Assembly (NCBI GenBank): GCA_025517485.1
Contig: JAOPKB010000010.1
Location: 62,001-126,000 of the forward strand
Length of the DNA: 64,000 bases
Direction of reading: 5' to 3'
DNA from: Natronoglomus mannanivorans
GTDB lineage: Archaea; Halobacteriota; Halobacteria; Halobacteriales; Natrialbaceae
Shown here: positions 44,512-58,920 of the stretch, piece by piece
Layout: each line of letters opens with the position of its first letter
How positions within the stretch are numbered: the first letter of the stretch is position 1
Made by a program: the position numbers and the translations under genes
The notes under the pieces: model-generated
Databases searched by the model: none
The model's input: only the letters and a program-made list of their open reading frames with translations
Told to the model about the DNA's origin: nothing

Positions 44512-45504
44512 TCATCCGGACGACCGATACCACGCGAGTGTCTCCGGCAGGTGTGCCTCGAGCGGGTCGTACGTGTAGCCGAGTTCCTCGTGAGCCTTCC
44601 GAGAGCTGTAGAACAGGTGTCGGGTCGCCAGCCGCGCCATGTCTCGGTCGAACGGAAACACCCGGACACCGGTGACTCGACCGACCGCACCGGCGACCGG
44701 ACCCGCCGCGCGGATCGCCGCGGCAGGTACGCGAAATCGTGGCGGGTGGCCGTCGGCGTGACTGGCGACTCGGGCCGTCATCGCCCCGTACGTGAGATTG
44801 TCGCCGGCGAGGAGGTAGTGCTCGCCGGCGCCACCCTCCTCGAGAGCGGCGAGAGTTCCGTCGACGACGTCCGAGACGCCGACGAGACTGCCGCCGCCGG
44901 GCGGCGCGGCGAGCCGTTTCGGATCGAGTGCCAGTTCGAGCAGCCGGACGGTGAATCGCTCGTCTCCGGGGCCGAAGACGGCGGTCGGGTGGACGGTCAC
45001 CGCGTCCCCGCCGGAGTCGACGTAGCTGTCGACCAGCCGCTCCGCCGCGGCTTTCGAGGACTGATAGGCACCGACGGGATCGGCGACGTCGGTTTCGTCG
45101 GCGACGGCGGCGCTCGACCAGGCGGGTTCCTGACCGGTCACTCGTCGAGTCCCCGCGGTACTGGTGAAGACGAGTCGACCGACAGAACGCGAGCGACACG
45201 CCTCGAGGACCGCTCGCGTCCCCTCGCGGTTCACGCGGTGGACGGTCTCCGGGTCGGCCCGCCAGAGGCCGACGCCGGCGAGGTGGAAGACGGCGTCGAC
45301 GCCGTCGACCAGCGACTCGAGGGCCGCCCGGTCCGTGATATCGCCGACGGTCCACTCGAGCGGGGCCCGACGGTCGCCCCGGTCGGAGCCGGGACGACAG
45401 AGCCCGCGAATCGTCCACCCGTCCGCGAGCAGCCGCCCGCAGAGATGAGTGCCGATGAAGCCGGTGGCACCGGTGACGGCGGCGGTCGGGGCGGTTCCTG
45501 TCAT
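44512..45504 (-). CDS. extended SDR, NAD-dependent sugar epimerase/reductase
   Basis: 330 residues. VTGATGFIGTHLCGRLLADG binds the cofactor, FHLAGVGLWR and STAGTRRV follow, and YQSSK is the catalytic YxxxK. The overall order resembles HpnA-like and dihydroflavonol-reductase-like members, which act on sugars or related ketones. It is the last gene of a set with four-base overlaps (oxidoreductase at 47689, DUF362-like, this gene), so the three very likely act in one pathway. The substrate is unknown. Confidence 0.88.
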   Translation of the reverse strand: MTGTAPTAAVTGATGFIGTHLCGRLLADGWTIRGLCRPGSDRGDRRAPLEWTVGDITDRAALESLVDGVDAVFHLAGVGLWRADPETVHRVNREGTRAVLEACRSRSVGRLVFTSTAGTRRVTGQEPAWSSAAVADETDVADPVGAYQSSKAAAERLVDSYVDSGGDAVTVHPTAVFGPGDERFTVRLLELALDPKRLAAPPGGGSLVGVSDVVDGTLAALEEGGAGEHYLLAGDNLTYGAMTARVASHADGHPPRFRVPAAAIRAAGPVAGAVGRVTGVRVFPFDRDMARLATRHLFYSSRKAHEELGYTYDPLEAHLPETLAWYRSSG

Positions 45505-46565
45505 CGGTCGGGCTCACCCCTTCGGCCTCCGGTTGGCTCGCTGTCCCGGCTGCGCTCCCCCGTCCGATCTCGCACGCCATCTCGAGACGCGCGCTCGAGC
45601 TGCGGTGGAACCACGTCACCGCTGGCCGCCGCGTAGAGGCGGTAGGCGCGAGTGATCGCAGGATGTGGGTCGCCAGTGGCTGGGAGTGTCCCGCCGGACG
45701 GCAGCCTCGAGTGCAGGTCGTGGTACGCGAGGCCGTCGACCGAGACGGGAAACGACTCGGTACCGGTGGCGAACTGGAGCACGGCGTCCGCGGCGGGGTC
45801 GCGACCGAGCAGGTCGGCAGCGACGGCGTCGATCGAGACGCACTCGCCCGCGAGAAGCGCGCCGGCGGCGACCGGGTGACCGGCGTAGGCCGTCGTCGCG
45901 TCGAGTAGCGCACCGGCGGGGTCGACGGCTCGCGTCGCTGCGACGGCGGTTTCGGGTTCGGCTCCGGCATCACCGCCGCCCGCCAGACACCGACCGAGCG
46001 TCCGCATCGCCCCGGCGACTGGCCCCGCTCGAGTCGGCCTGAGCGACGGGGCGACGAGCACGGTTCGGTCGACCAGCGGCGCCGGAATCGACACCGAGAC
46101 GCGTTCGCCGTCTACGTGAACCGTCCGACCGACGCAAGTCGACTCGGTGAGGTCGATGATCGGGACGTCGCCAGCCGAGACGCGACGGACGCGCTCGAGG
46201 GCGGACGGATAGCCGAGATAGTCGACCGTACGCTCGAACCCGAGGTGGGTGCTCGAGCCGGCGACTGCGACGTCCCTACCCGGGGACGCTCGCTCGAGGG
46301 CCTCGACGAGCGCCCCGACGACGGCCGGGTCCGCGACCATCCCCGTCGACGGATGGAATGGGTAGTGGACGTCGGGGACGACGACGGTCCCGTCGGTATC
46401 GGCCCCTTCGATTCGTTCGCCGACGGCCAGTCGATCTAGGAGCGTTCGGATCGGCTCTGCGAACCGTTCGCAGCGCTCCCCGGTGTTGGGCGACCAGCCG
46501 GTCGGTCGGACCGAGTCGGTCGAGCCGTGTGCGTCCTCGAGATCGATTCCGAAAACGGTGTTCAC
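45501..46565 (-). CDS. DUF362-like protein
   Basis: 354 residues. Segments such as VVVPDVHYPFHPSTGMVADP, VAVAGSSTHLGFERTVDYLG and PLVDRTVLVAPSLRPTRAGP fit DUF362, whose members are often iron-sulfur-linked or lie in glycan and cofactor loci. I see no ferredoxin-type Cys cluster here, so this version lacks that module. It sits between a Gfo/Idh oxidoreductase and an SDR, overlapping both by four bases, which argues for a sugar-related task. The reaction is unknown. Confidence 0.7.
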   Translation of the reverse strand: MNTVFGIDLEDAHGSTDSVRPTGWSPNTGERCERFAEPIRTLLDRLAVGERIEGADTDGTVVVPDVHYPFHPSTGMVADPAVVGALVEALERASPGRDVAVAGSSTHLGFERTVDYLGYPSALERVRRVSAGDVPIIDLTESTCVGRTVHVDGERVSVSIPAPLVDRTVLVAPSLRPTRAGPVAGAMRTLGRCLAGGGDAGAEPETAVAATRAVDPAGALLDATTAYAGHPVAAGALLAGECVSIDAVAADLLGRDPAADAVLQFATGTESFPVSVDGLAYHDLHSRLPSGGTLPATGDPHPAITRAYRLYAAASGDVVPPQLERASRDGVRDRTGERSRDSEPTGGRRGEPDR

Positions 46566-47689
46566 CGCTTTCCCTCCGGTTCCAGCGGTTCTCGCGGGCG
46601 CACGTGGTCGGTCTCGTCCGACTCACCCGCCAGTTCCAGCGCTCGCTCGGCGAGCGCGAGACACCGCCGACCGTCCACGCCGGTAACCGGCGGCGTCTCA
46701 CCCCGACGGATCGCCCGCAGGAAGTCCCGAAGCGCACGGTAGTGTGCCTGGAGGTAGAACGTCGGCCCGTAGACGTCCGGCTCTCGACCGGTCGCGCGCC
46801 GGACGACGTTAGTCGCCGCCGACCGGGCCGCACTCACGTGGAAGTTCGACGGCAGAAACGCCTCGTTCTCGAGCGTTCCCGTGATCCCCTCGAGCCGGAG
46901 CCGCGTGTTCACCTCGGGGAGTTCCTCCCACTGGTACGTTCCACAGTGTAGCGAAATCGACGTCTCGGTTTCGGGCGCTCGCAGAAAGACCGTCGCCGCG
47001 TCTTCGATGGGGAGGTCGAGGGTTCGATCGACCGTCGCGTCCAGAACCTCGAGGTCGCCGAAGAGCCACTCGAGAACGTCGAAACAGTGGATACCGAGAT
47101 CGAGCAATGCGCCGCCGCCGGCGGTGTCGGGGTCGAGCGCCCAGTCGGTCGGCGGCCCGTCGGCCGGCGGCTTCCCCAGAAGTCCGTCGTTGAGTCGGGT
47201 CATCGACGCGTAGGGAACGTGGCCGACGCGGCCCTCGACGTAGGACCCGTTGAGGTTCCGAAGGTCGGGTTGGTAGCGGAGCGTGTGATCGACGCCGACG
47301 CTGATCCCGGCGTCGGCGGCGGCCGCGAGCATCGCGTCGGCCTCGGCGGTCGTCCGGGCGAACGGTTTCTCCACGAAAGCGTCGACACCGGCCGCAGCGG
47401 CCGCCTCGAGGGCCTCGCGGTGGAGGTGCGGCGGCAGGGCGACGACCACCGCGTCGAGGGCGGCGCGCTCGCGGTCGGACTCGAGGTCGAGGAGCGTCGC
47501 GTAGTCGTCGTAGACTCGCGGTCGGGCGACACCGTCGCGGACCGCTCGCTCGCGGTGGTCGGGAACCGGGTCGGCGGCTGCGACGACCTCGACGCCGTCC
47601 ATCGCCTGCGCAGAACGGAGATGGATCGTCCCGACGGCGCCGACGCCCAGGATCGCAAGTGAGAGTGTCTGCGACGAACTGGACTGCAT
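46562..47689 (-). CDS. Gfo/Idh/MocA oxidoreductase
   Basis: 375 residues. SLAILGVGAVGTIHLRSAQA is the NAD(P)-binding start, DAFVEKPFARTTAEADA holds the catalytic Lys region, and DLGIHCFDVLEWLFGDLEVL includes the typical His. It is a sugar or sugar-nucleotide dehydrogenase distinct from the WbpB-like protein at 34502. It is first in a three-gene overlapping operon. ATAACAAAGCC begins exactly 34 bases before the ATG, and a CCCACGACCCGTGGG hairpin lies between the box and the start. Confidence 0.88.
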   Translation of the reverse strand: MQSSSSQTLSLAILGVGAVGTIHLRSAQAMDGVEVVAAADPVPDHRERAVRDGVARPRVYDDYATLLDLESDRERAALDAVVVALPPHLHREALEAAAAAGVDAFVEKPFARTTAEADAMLAAAADAGISVGVDHTLRYQPDLRNLNGSYVEGRVGHVPYASMTRLNDGLLGKPPADGPPTDWALDPDTAGGGALLDLGIHCFDVLEWLFGDLEVLDATVDRTLDLPIEDAATVFLRAPETETSISLHCGTYQWEELPEVNTRLRLEGITGTLENEAFLPSNFHVSAARSAATNVVRRATGREPDVYGPTFYLQAHYRALRDFLRAIRRGETPPVTGVDGRRCLALAERALELAGESDETDHVRPREPLEPEGKR

Positions 47690-47699
47690 CGTTCACACA

Positions 47700-47714
47700 C
47701 CCACGGGTCGTGGG
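47700..47714 (-). other. short hairpin in the leader of the oxidoreductase gene
   Basis: CCCACG and CGTGGG pair around GGT directly downstream of the ATAACAAAGCC box. It may form in the DNA or a short leader RNA; function unknown. Confidence 0.4.
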
Positions 47715-47715
47715 C

Positions 47716-47723
47716 TTTGTTAT
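47716..47723 (-). promoter_or_regulatory. ATAACAAA box (followed by GCC)
   Basis: On the minus strand, exactly 34 bases before the ATG at 47689. Confidence 0.5.
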
Positions 47724-47752
47724 CGCGGACTTACAGAAGTGCAAGGAGAAAG

Positions 47753-47772
47753 CCCGCGACTTCAGTCGTGGG
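47753..47772 (+). mobile_element. solo IS200/IS605-type right-end hairpin
   Basis: CCCGCGACTTCAGTCGTGGG followed by TGGATG, the conserved right-end hairpin of many haloarchaeal tnpB elements. No tnpB is near. The short remnant lies between the oxidoreductase operon and the deacetylase gene. Confidence 0.6.
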
Positions 47773-47838
47773 TGGATGGCAAGAGGTCTCGGGACCCAAA
47801 CGAGGGCCGGAACACGGACGAAAACGGCGCGGACGAAT

Positions 47839-48780
47839 TCAGATCTCGCCGACGACGGAATCGGTCGCCTCGACACTCGAGTCGGCGCCGACGCGGGCGG
47901 CGACGTCGGCCATCGTTTCGACGGAGAGATCCGTCTCGGTCCGTTTGCGGTCGAGATACTTCACGATCGAGCGCATTCGTTCATCGTCGCGTTCCGTGAC
48001 GAGGTTGTTCGGGTGAAGCCACATGTGGAAGATACCGTCGCCGTCGTCTGCGGCCGCCTGATCGATGCCGCGGCGAGCCTGGACGACCATGGGGTCCTTC
48101 CAGACCGACTCGGCAACCGTTCGTGCTGTCCCTTCGAACCCGAACAGGAACAGCGAGGCCGGAACGTCGACCAGACCGTACTCGTCGACAGTCGGTTCGA
48201 CGAGCAGTGATCGGTTCCGAACCGTCGTCTCGACGAAGCCGCGAACGCCGTCCGGCGTCGGAGAATTACCACGATAGGAACGAAAGCCCTGCTCGGCGAG
48301 GACATCGCGATGTCCGACGTCGTTTCGCGGATAGACGAGCGACTCGAGCGAGCACCCCCAGTCGTCGGCGATCTCGTGGCAGCGCTCGAGTTCCGCCCTC
48401 GCGATCTCGGGGGTCGTCTCGGAATCGCCGAAGAGGACGTGCGAGAACGAGTGGCTGGCGAGTTCGTGATCGACCTCGGAGTCGAGAAGGCGTCCGACGA
48501 GGTCGGGACCGAACCGGAGGCCGGGGCGATCGGCCCAGATCGTCCGTTCGCGGCCGAACCACCCGTCCGGAGTGGGATGATCGGCGTGTTTCCCATCACA
48601 GGATTCGAGCATGAGGTGGCCGACGACGGCCCACGTCGCTCTGACGTCGTAGTGTTCGAGGATCGAGAGCATCTGTGACCAGCCTCGTCGGCCGCTCTCG
48701 ACGCGGTCGGTCGGGAGTTGGGCGAGATCGTGAAAGCCCCAGCCGAGTTCGGCGTCGAGTGAGATGACTACGCTTCCCAC
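47839..48780 (-). CDS. polysaccharide deacetylase (NodB-like)
   Basis: 313 residues if it starts at the GTG at 48780 (MGSVVISLDAELGWG); GTGs at 48789 and 48792 are alternatives, and no in-frame ATG is close. LDAELGWGFHDL resembles the metal-site start of archaeal CE4 proteins, HELASHSFSHVLFGD carries the two His ligands, and MWLHPNNLV the late His. It would remove acetyl groups from N-acetylated sugars of the surface polymer. A short ATG ORF (48768-48809) overlaps the start in another frame and is preceded by ATAACAAAG. Confidence 0.85.
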   Translation of the reverse strand: MGSVVISLDAELGWGFHDLAQLPTDRVESGRRGWSQMLSILEHYDVRATWAVVGHLMLESCDGKHADHPTPDGWFGRERTIWADRPGLRFGPDLVGRLLDSEVDHELASHSFSHVLFGDSETTPEIARAELERCHEIADDWGCSLESLVYPRNDVGHRDVLAEQGFRSYRGNSPTPDGVRGFVETTVRNRSLLVEPTVDEYGLVDVPASLFLFGFEGTARTVAESVWKDPMVVQARRGIDQAAADDGDGIFHMWLHPNNLVTERDDERMRSIVKYLDRKRTETDLSVETMADVAARVGADSSVEATDSVVGEI

Positions 48781-48809
48781 GACACCCACCACGCTGTTCG
48801 AAAGACCAT
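48768..48809 (-). CDS. candidate leader ORF (13 aa) before the deacetylase
   Basis: MVFRTAWWVSWEA, starting exactly 34 bases after ATAACAAA and ending 13 bases inside the deacetylase frame. It may be a leader, or a hint that the deacetylase start or frame is misread here. Confidence 0.25.
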   Translation of the reverse strand: MVFRTAWWVSWEA

Positions 48810-48835
48810 GTGATCGGACGTCCGCACAGTTGTGC

Positions 48836-48843
48836 TTTGTTAT
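48836..48843 (-). promoter_or_regulatory. ATAACAAA box
   Basis: On the minus strand, 34 bases before the ATG at 48809 and 63 before the GTG at 48780. Confidence 0.45.
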
Positions 48844-48967
48844 GGGTTGCCTGTGGAGGGAAATCGCCTCTCGAGAGTTATTTCGATGTGGACCTGAAAG
48901 GAGGAAAATAAGATCGTCGGGGGAACCGGTCGTTGTTGAAGACGATTTCACCCCCGCAGACTCTGCA

Positions 48968-48975
48968 TAACAAAA
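48968..48975 (+). promoter_or_regulatory. ATAACAAA box
   Basis: 60 bases before the ATG at 49028. With the minus-strand box at 48836 it forms a divergent pair 125 bases apart. Confidence 0.4.
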
Positions 48976-49027
48976 CGGGAATCGACCGACGTGCAGGACA
49001 ACAGGCGCACTTGCGCCTCGACCAATC

Positions 49028-50620
49028 ATGAGCGGATCTACACCGACTGCCGATCGAGCGTTCGTGCTCGGCCTCGATGGCGTACCGTGGAATCTCATCG
49101 AACGATGGACCGACGAGGGAGAGCTCCCGAACTTCGCGAAACTACGCGAAGAAGGGGCGTCGGGAACCCTCGAGAGCACGCGTCCGGCGACGACCCCGCT
49201 GGCCTGGCCGTCGATCGCGACCGGCGTCTGGCCCGACAAACACGGAATCTACGGGTTCCAGAAGCTCTCGTCGGGGTACTCCCATCGGATGTACACCAGC
49301 CAAGATCGGACGCAACCGGCACTCTGGGACCAGCTCGAACCGGCTGCCGTCGGGAACGTCCCGATGACCTATCCACCCGAGGAGATCGACGGCTCGCTCG
49401 TCTCGGGGATGATGACGCCCTCGGCGAGCGAGGACTTCACGCATCCACCGGAACTGGCCGACGAACTCGACGAGCGGATACCGGACTACGACATCAGCCT
49501 CGATTACCCCGACTACGCCGACCGCCTCGAGGAGTTCCCCGGAGCCGTCAGCGACATTCTCGCGGACCGACGGGAACTGATGCGGTTACTGATGGATCGC
49601 CAGGACGACTGGCGACTCTTCTTTTTCGTGTACACGGCCCCCGACCGGTTCCAGCACCTCATGTGGGATCACGAGAAGATCCTCGACCACTACAAGGAGT
49701 TAGACGAGATCCTCGGCGAGGTGATGGAGTACACCGACGAGCGCGACGCCGACCTCTACGTGGTCTCCGATCACGGGTTCGGCCCGATCGACACCCTCGT
49801 CTACGTCAACCACTTCCTCGAGAAGGAAGGCTACCTCGTCCAGGAGGACGACGACGGCACGCGCGGCGCGCTCGCGAGCCTCGGCATCTCTCGAGACGGT
49901 GTTATGAACGCCCTAAACCGGGTCGGCGTCTCCGAAGAGTTGCTGGTTTCGGCGCTGCCTCGAGCCGTCGTCGACTCCGTGGCGTCACAGATTCCCGGCG
50001 ACCACGCCCTCTACGACGTCGACTACGAGCAGACCAAGGCGTTCGTCCACGACGCGGGGAACGTCTACATCAACGACACCGAGCGCTTCGAGAGCGGGAT
50101 CGTCCCGCCGAGTGACGTCCCGGAGATCAAAGAGGAACTCGTCGAACTCTTCGAGTCGGTGACCGAACCCGGGACGGACGAACCGGTCCTCCACGTCTTC
50201 GACGGCGACGAACTGTTCCCCACCGACGAGAACTCACCTGACCTGATCGTCAACGGCCGCGGCACGTACGAGACCCGAAACTCCATCGCCGAGGAACCCT
50301 TCGGCGACACCGGATCGACGAGTGCGAGCCACCGAAGCGAGGGGATCATGCTCTGTCGCGGTCCCTCGATCGATCCCGGCAGCCGGCTTCGCGGGGCCCG
50401 CGTCGTCGACGTCGCACCGACGCTCCTCCACGGAATCGGCCAGCCGGTTCCCTCGAACGCCGACGGCCGAGTCCTCTTCGATGCGTTCCACGAAGATTCA
50501 CAGCCCTCGAGGACGAAAGTCGAGCGCGTGGACGTCGATCGGACGATCGGCGACGAGGCCGTCGACGACGACTTTACGGACGTCGAAGACCGCCTGAAGG
50601 GGCTCGGCTACATGGAGTAG
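49028..50620 (+). CDS. AlkP-superfamily phosphodiesterase
   Basis: 530 residues. All family sites are present: FVLGLDGVPWN (metal Asp), PATTPLAWPSIATG with the nucleophile Thr, PDKHG, APDRFQHLMW (Asp and His), VVSDHGFG, and SHRSEG near the end. It should cleave phosphodiesters with two metal ions; no signal peptide or membrane helix is seen. It is closest in plan to the protein at 10528. A role with polyprenyl- or sugar-phosphate intermediates is inferred from the locus. It is divergent from the polysaccharide deacetylase. Confidence 0.88.
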   Translation: MSGSTPTADRAFVLGLDGVPWNLIERWTDEGELPNFAKLREEGASGTLESTRPATTPLAWPSIATGVWPDKHGIYGFQKLSSGYSHRMYTSQDRTQPALWDQLEPAAVGNVPMTYPPEEIDGSLVSGMMTPSASEDFTHPPELADELDERIPDYDISLDYPDYADRLEEFPGAVSDILADRRELMRLLMDRQDDWRLFFFVYTAPDRFQHLMWDHEKILDHYKELDEILGEVMEYTDERDADLYVVSDHGFGPIDTLVYVNHFLEKEGYLVQEDDDGTRGALASLGISRDGVMNALNRVGVSEELLVSALPRAVVDSVASQIPGDHALYDVDYEQTKAFVHDAGNVYINDTERFESGIVPPSDVPEIKEELVELFESVTEPGTDEPVLHVFDGDELFPTDENSPDLIVNGRGTYETRNSIAEEPFGDTGSTSASHRSEGIMLCRGPSIDPGSRLRGARVVDVAPTLLHGIGQPVPSNADGRVLFDAFHEDSQPSRTKVERVDVDRTIGDEAVDDDFTDVEDRLKGLGYME

Positions 50621-51332
50621 AGCGGTTCTGGAGCCGAACGTCGAAGGCGAATCAAAACGAGAACGAGTAGACAGCTGTGAATACGGTTTCTGGCCGGTGC
50701 GCAACGTGAACCGGGAGAGACGAGTTCGTCTATCCTTCGTGATGTGAAGGCCGAACAATAAGGATATTGAGAGATGAATGCAGAGAGAGGGAGGACGGTG
50801 GGGAAACGTAATTGCGACCGTAGGAGGGCCGTACTGGCGGTATTCACACGGATCGAGTGAGTAGACAGGAGACGTCAGCCACAGTCGAAGAACCGCTCGA
50901 GAACGAGTACGCGCGGGATATCCACACGTAGGGACGCCTTACAGCCGCCAGTGTACGCGCATTCGTGACGTGATCATCCCGAATCGACCGGTTCTGGAGA
51001 GAATTAATATACGATAGGATAGTATTATGTCCTACGGATAAGACTGTACTCGAACGGGACCGAACCGGAGGACGGTGATCGAAGACGACTGTGTCCACGC
51101 CTCGAGACACGAGCAGAGGACAGACTGACGAGGGATCGCCGTGGACGAACAGTGGCCGACCGTTTTCGACGGTGGTGAGAGGCCGACGTCGGCACGGACA
51201 CCGTGTCTACGGACTCGAATGGGTACAGCGGCGTTTTTGTGACGACTCAACGGATATCGAAACCCTATTCGTGAAAGAATCAAATAAGAAATTCTACATA
51301 ATGTTTTTGTGCATACACGATTCGGTACCGGC
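50621..51332. other. gene-free region upstream of TrmB-type regulator
   Basis: No gene or RNA supported. It becomes AT-rich after 51000 and around 51270-51305, where the regulator's promoter should lie. Confidence 0.4.
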
Positions 51333-52409
51333 ATGGACACGGAAACGCTGAGACGAGCACTCGAGGAGGCCGGGTTGACTGGTCAGCAAGCAGACACATA
51401 TCTTACGCTCCTCGAGTTGGGGCCGTCACCGGTCGTCGAGATCACGCAGCACTCGTCGGTTTCCTCCTCTCGGATCTACGATATCGTCCGCCAGCTCGAG
51501 GACATGGGATTCGCGGAGACGGTCGAACGCGATCGGCTCCACGCCCGGCCCCGGGAACCGATCGACGTGCTCGAACGATTACGGGACAAAAGCGAGATGC
51601 TCGCGGATGCGGCCGGAGAGATCGAAGACCGGTGGGAGCAACCGGATCCCCAGGAGTCTCGGATCAGCGTCCTCAAACAACAGGAATCAGTGCTTCGGAG
51701 TGCGAGTGACGCCATCGCCGACGCGGTCGTCTCCGTCGAACTCGCGGTCACGCCAGACCAGTTGCGCGAACTCCAGCCGACGATCGAAACCGCCGCGACG
51801 GAGAACGGCGTCCTGATTCAGGTCGACGTCTACGATATCGACGGCACGACACAGGACGAAGACATTCCCCGGCCCGAGGGCGTCCTCGAGGTCCGACGGA
51901 ATCCGATCCCCGGCCCGTTCCTCGCGATCGTCGATCGTCGTCACGCGTACTTCTCGCCAAACGTCCACAGCGACGAACCGTACGGGATCACGATCGGAGA
52001 CGAGATCCTCTCGTTTATCCTTCACTGGTACTTCCTGACCTGTCTGTGGGGAGCCAGCGAGTCGGTTCACATCAATCCCGATCATCCGCCGACGTACGTC
52101 AGTATCGAGGAGTTCGTCCACGACGCCGCACTGTTGTGGCAGGAGGGGGCGACGATGACGGTGACGGCGATCGGCCACCACAACGAAACGGGCGACCTCG
52201 TGGAAGTGACCGGCGAACTCGTCGAAGTCACGAGCAACGGATTCCTCGACCCGAGCGAACAGCCGACGTACACCGACCTCGCGGGGCAGCTCACGCTCTA
52301 TCTCGAGACGGACGACGGCGAGTACACCGTCGGGGGGTGGGGAGCGCTGTTCGAGGACATCGAAGCGCAGGTGATCCGCATCGAGGACATCGAACTCGAG
52401 CGACCGTAG
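51333..52409 (+). CDS. TrmB family transcription regulator
   Basis: 358 residues from the ATG at 51333 (MDTETLRRAL). The N-terminal TrmB winged helix is clear: LTGQQADTYLTLLELGPSPV, SVSSSRIYDIVRQLEDMGFA. A coiled segment (residues about 75-105) follows, then the C-terminal effector domain (LAIVDRRHAYFSPNVHSDEP, FILHWYFLTCLWGASESVH) known to bind sugars in TrmB proteins. In Halobacterium TrmB controls sugar and cofactor metabolism genes by glucose. Its nearest target candidate here is the beta-galactosidase region. Confidence 0.92.
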   Translation: MDTETLRRALEEAGLTGQQADTYLTLLELGPSPVVEITQHSSVSSSRIYDIVRQLEDMGFAETVERDRLHARPREPIDVLERLRDKSEMLADAAGEIEDRWEQPDPQESRISVLKQQESVLRSASDAIADAVVSVELAVTPDQLRELQPTIETAATENGVLIQVDVYDIDGTTQDEDIPRPEGVLEVRRNPIPGPFLAIVDRRHAYFSPNVHSDEPYGITIGDEILSFILHWYFLTCLWGASESVHINPDHPPTYVSIEEFVHDAALLWQEGATMTVTAIGHHNETGDLVEVTGELVEVTSNGFLDPSEQPTYTDLAGQLTLYLETDDGEYTVGGWGALFEDIEAQVIRIEDIELERP

Positions 52410-53010
52410 TCAGCCGGCCCGAAGGGGGAGAAACCAGCCGATTTCGGCGATATCGATACCACACGTCGTGGATGAGAACGTCACCAGCGCAGTTGAACGG
52501 GGTGTGTCACCGCATTACATTCATAGGTGTGTAACAAATCTCAGTCTGGAGGAGATTCTTGCTGGGACCGGCGGACGAATAGCAGCGTCCCGAATCCGAG
52601 TCCGACGTAATACTAATATTGTCGTCATACTCTGATTAGAAATACATCGGTATTGCGATAAGTATTCTATAGATGGTTCGTTTCGGTTGTATTTGGAGGT
52701 TAGGTTGAGAATGTTAGATTTGAACGCCCGCTGAAGGCCCAAATCGCCGAAAGAAGAAACGAATGAGAAGAACAGTATCGGTCCCGAGGAGACTCGGGAA
52801 AGAGCTGCGTCGTTGCCGGGTTTCAGTGATCAGTCCCGGTCGGAGAATCACAGCGACACATGATAATCAAACAACTAGATGTGTCCTCGTGTGGGTTGCT
52901 TCAGTCATTGATATCGAATCAGATACATCAATTCGTATGTTTGTCTGGAGAACTGAACGTCGAGCACTGGCGGCGAACGTCTTTCCCCGACGCCACCGTG
53001 TGCTCGAGTG
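52410..53010. other. gene-free region
   Basis: No supported gene. It is AT-rich at about 52600-52720 with no repeat family member recognised. Confidence 0.4.
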
Positions 53011-53508
53011 ATGACCGATTCACAGCCCCGATCCGACACACCGTCGGAGTACTTCGAGGACATCGACGCCGGCGACCGGCGTGAGTTCGGCTCACGGACG
53101 ATCACGCGAGACGAGATACGCGAGTTCGCCAGACAGTACGATCCGCAACCGATCCACACCGACGAGGAGGCCGCCGCGGAGACGATGATGGGCGGACTGG
53201 TCGCCAGCGGCTGGCACACGGCGGCGGTCTGTATGCGACTGCTCGTCGATCACGTGGACGACCGGGCGTTCGCGGGCGCCCGCGGAATCGACGAACTCCG
53301 GTGGATTCAACCGGTTCGACCCGGCGACACCCTGACGGTCGAAACGGAGGTCCTCGAGACCTACCCGGCCGAAAACAGCGCCGAGATCGGGTACGTCGAC
53401 GAGCGGCTAACCGGGTACAATCAGGACGGCGACGCGGTGATTTCGTGGATCAGTCTCGCAATGGTCTACCGGCGCGAGCCGTCAGACGGCGGTGAACGGG
53501 TGGAGTAG
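53011..53508 (+). CDS. MaoC-like (hot-dog fold) dehydratase
   Basis: 165 residues from the ATG at 53011; a GTG just before it (53008) is less likely. SEYFEDIDAGDRREFGSRTI opens the domain and FARQYDPQPIHTDEEAA contains the catalytic Asp/His pair of R-specific enoyl-CoA hydratases. GGLVASGWHTAAVCMRLLVD follows as usual. It probably hydrates an enoyl-CoA or acts on a related acyl thioester. It shows no link to its glycan neighbours beyond position, and converges with the beta-galactosidase gene. Confidence 0.9.
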   Translation: MTDSQPRSDTPSEYFEDIDAGDRREFGSRTITRDEIREFARQYDPQPIHTDEEAAAETMMGGLVASGWHTAAVCMRLLVDHVDDRAFAGARGIDELRWIQPVRPGDTLTVETEVLETYPAENSAEIGYVDERLTGYNQDGDAVISWISLAMVYRREPSDGGERVE

Positions 53509-53624
53509 CGGAGAGGAGAGCGCGGTTCGAAGCGGGTGTGACGAGCGAGAACCGCGAAGAGACGAACGGTAACCGGAGGGAACCGTGAGCGAGCGAAGCG
53601 CGCCAGAGAAACGCGAGTGCGACG

Positions 53625-58267
<4,643 letters not shown>

Positions 58268-58916
58268 TGGATGGGTAATCGGAGGTAGTGTCGAAAGCGT
58301 GAGCCGAGCCACGGACGGACACGAGCGTCTACGACCGTACACGTGAACGTACGCGTGGGTTCGGTCGCGATCGGCGTCCGAGCGCTCGGTGTTCGCTGTT
58401 CCACTAGCGATGACCATCACGAACTCCTACAAAAAGAACGGGAATCGTTGAACGATCGTGGTCGACGGTAGTGAGTGCCAATACCGGCGGGAAACGATGA
58501 CAGGGACTGGCTACCGGGCCGAGAGCGGGAATAGACGAGCGGAGTGAAGAACAGGGACAGGGGAAGAATGGAGGTGAATACAGCCCAAAGCGCGACTCGA
58601 GGGGCGAAATCGACGTCGGGAACTCTCAGCTGGAGTCGTCTCGACGCTGGCTCCCGTCTCGAGGGTCCGAGCGTGAGAACCGAGACGAAAACGACGAACG
58701 CGAGACGAACGCCGTCGAAGGCGGATGTACGCACGCGTGTGAAAAAGACAGTCCCGACGGGAGCGCGACAATTATCAACGGGTAGGAGACGTATAACAAA
58801 CCACCACGTTCACGAGTGTATCGACAGTCTATGTGTGTCGACCAGCAATCGAATCCGGACTCAGTGCCGGATTCGGCGTTAGACCAAAATGACCGTTCAG
58901 CGGTCGGAGGAGCTGC
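58268..58916. other. divergent intergenic region
   Basis: No normal gene supported. The right part contains ATAACAAA (58793) and a 29-codon ORF that overlaps the next start. Confidence 0.45.
58793..58800 (+). promoter_or_regulatory. ATAACAAA box
   Basis: 38 bases before the ATG of the leader ORF at 58831. Confidence 0.45.
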
Positions 58917-58920
58917 ATGA
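58831..58920 (+). CDS. candidate leader ORF (29 aa) before the membrane protein
   Basis: MCVDQQSNPDSVPDSALDQ then NDRSAVGGAA; acidic, unlike the other leaders. Its TGA overlaps the following ATG as ATGA (58917-58920). Confidence 0.35.
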   Translation: MCVDQQSNPDSVPDSALDQNDRSAVGGAA

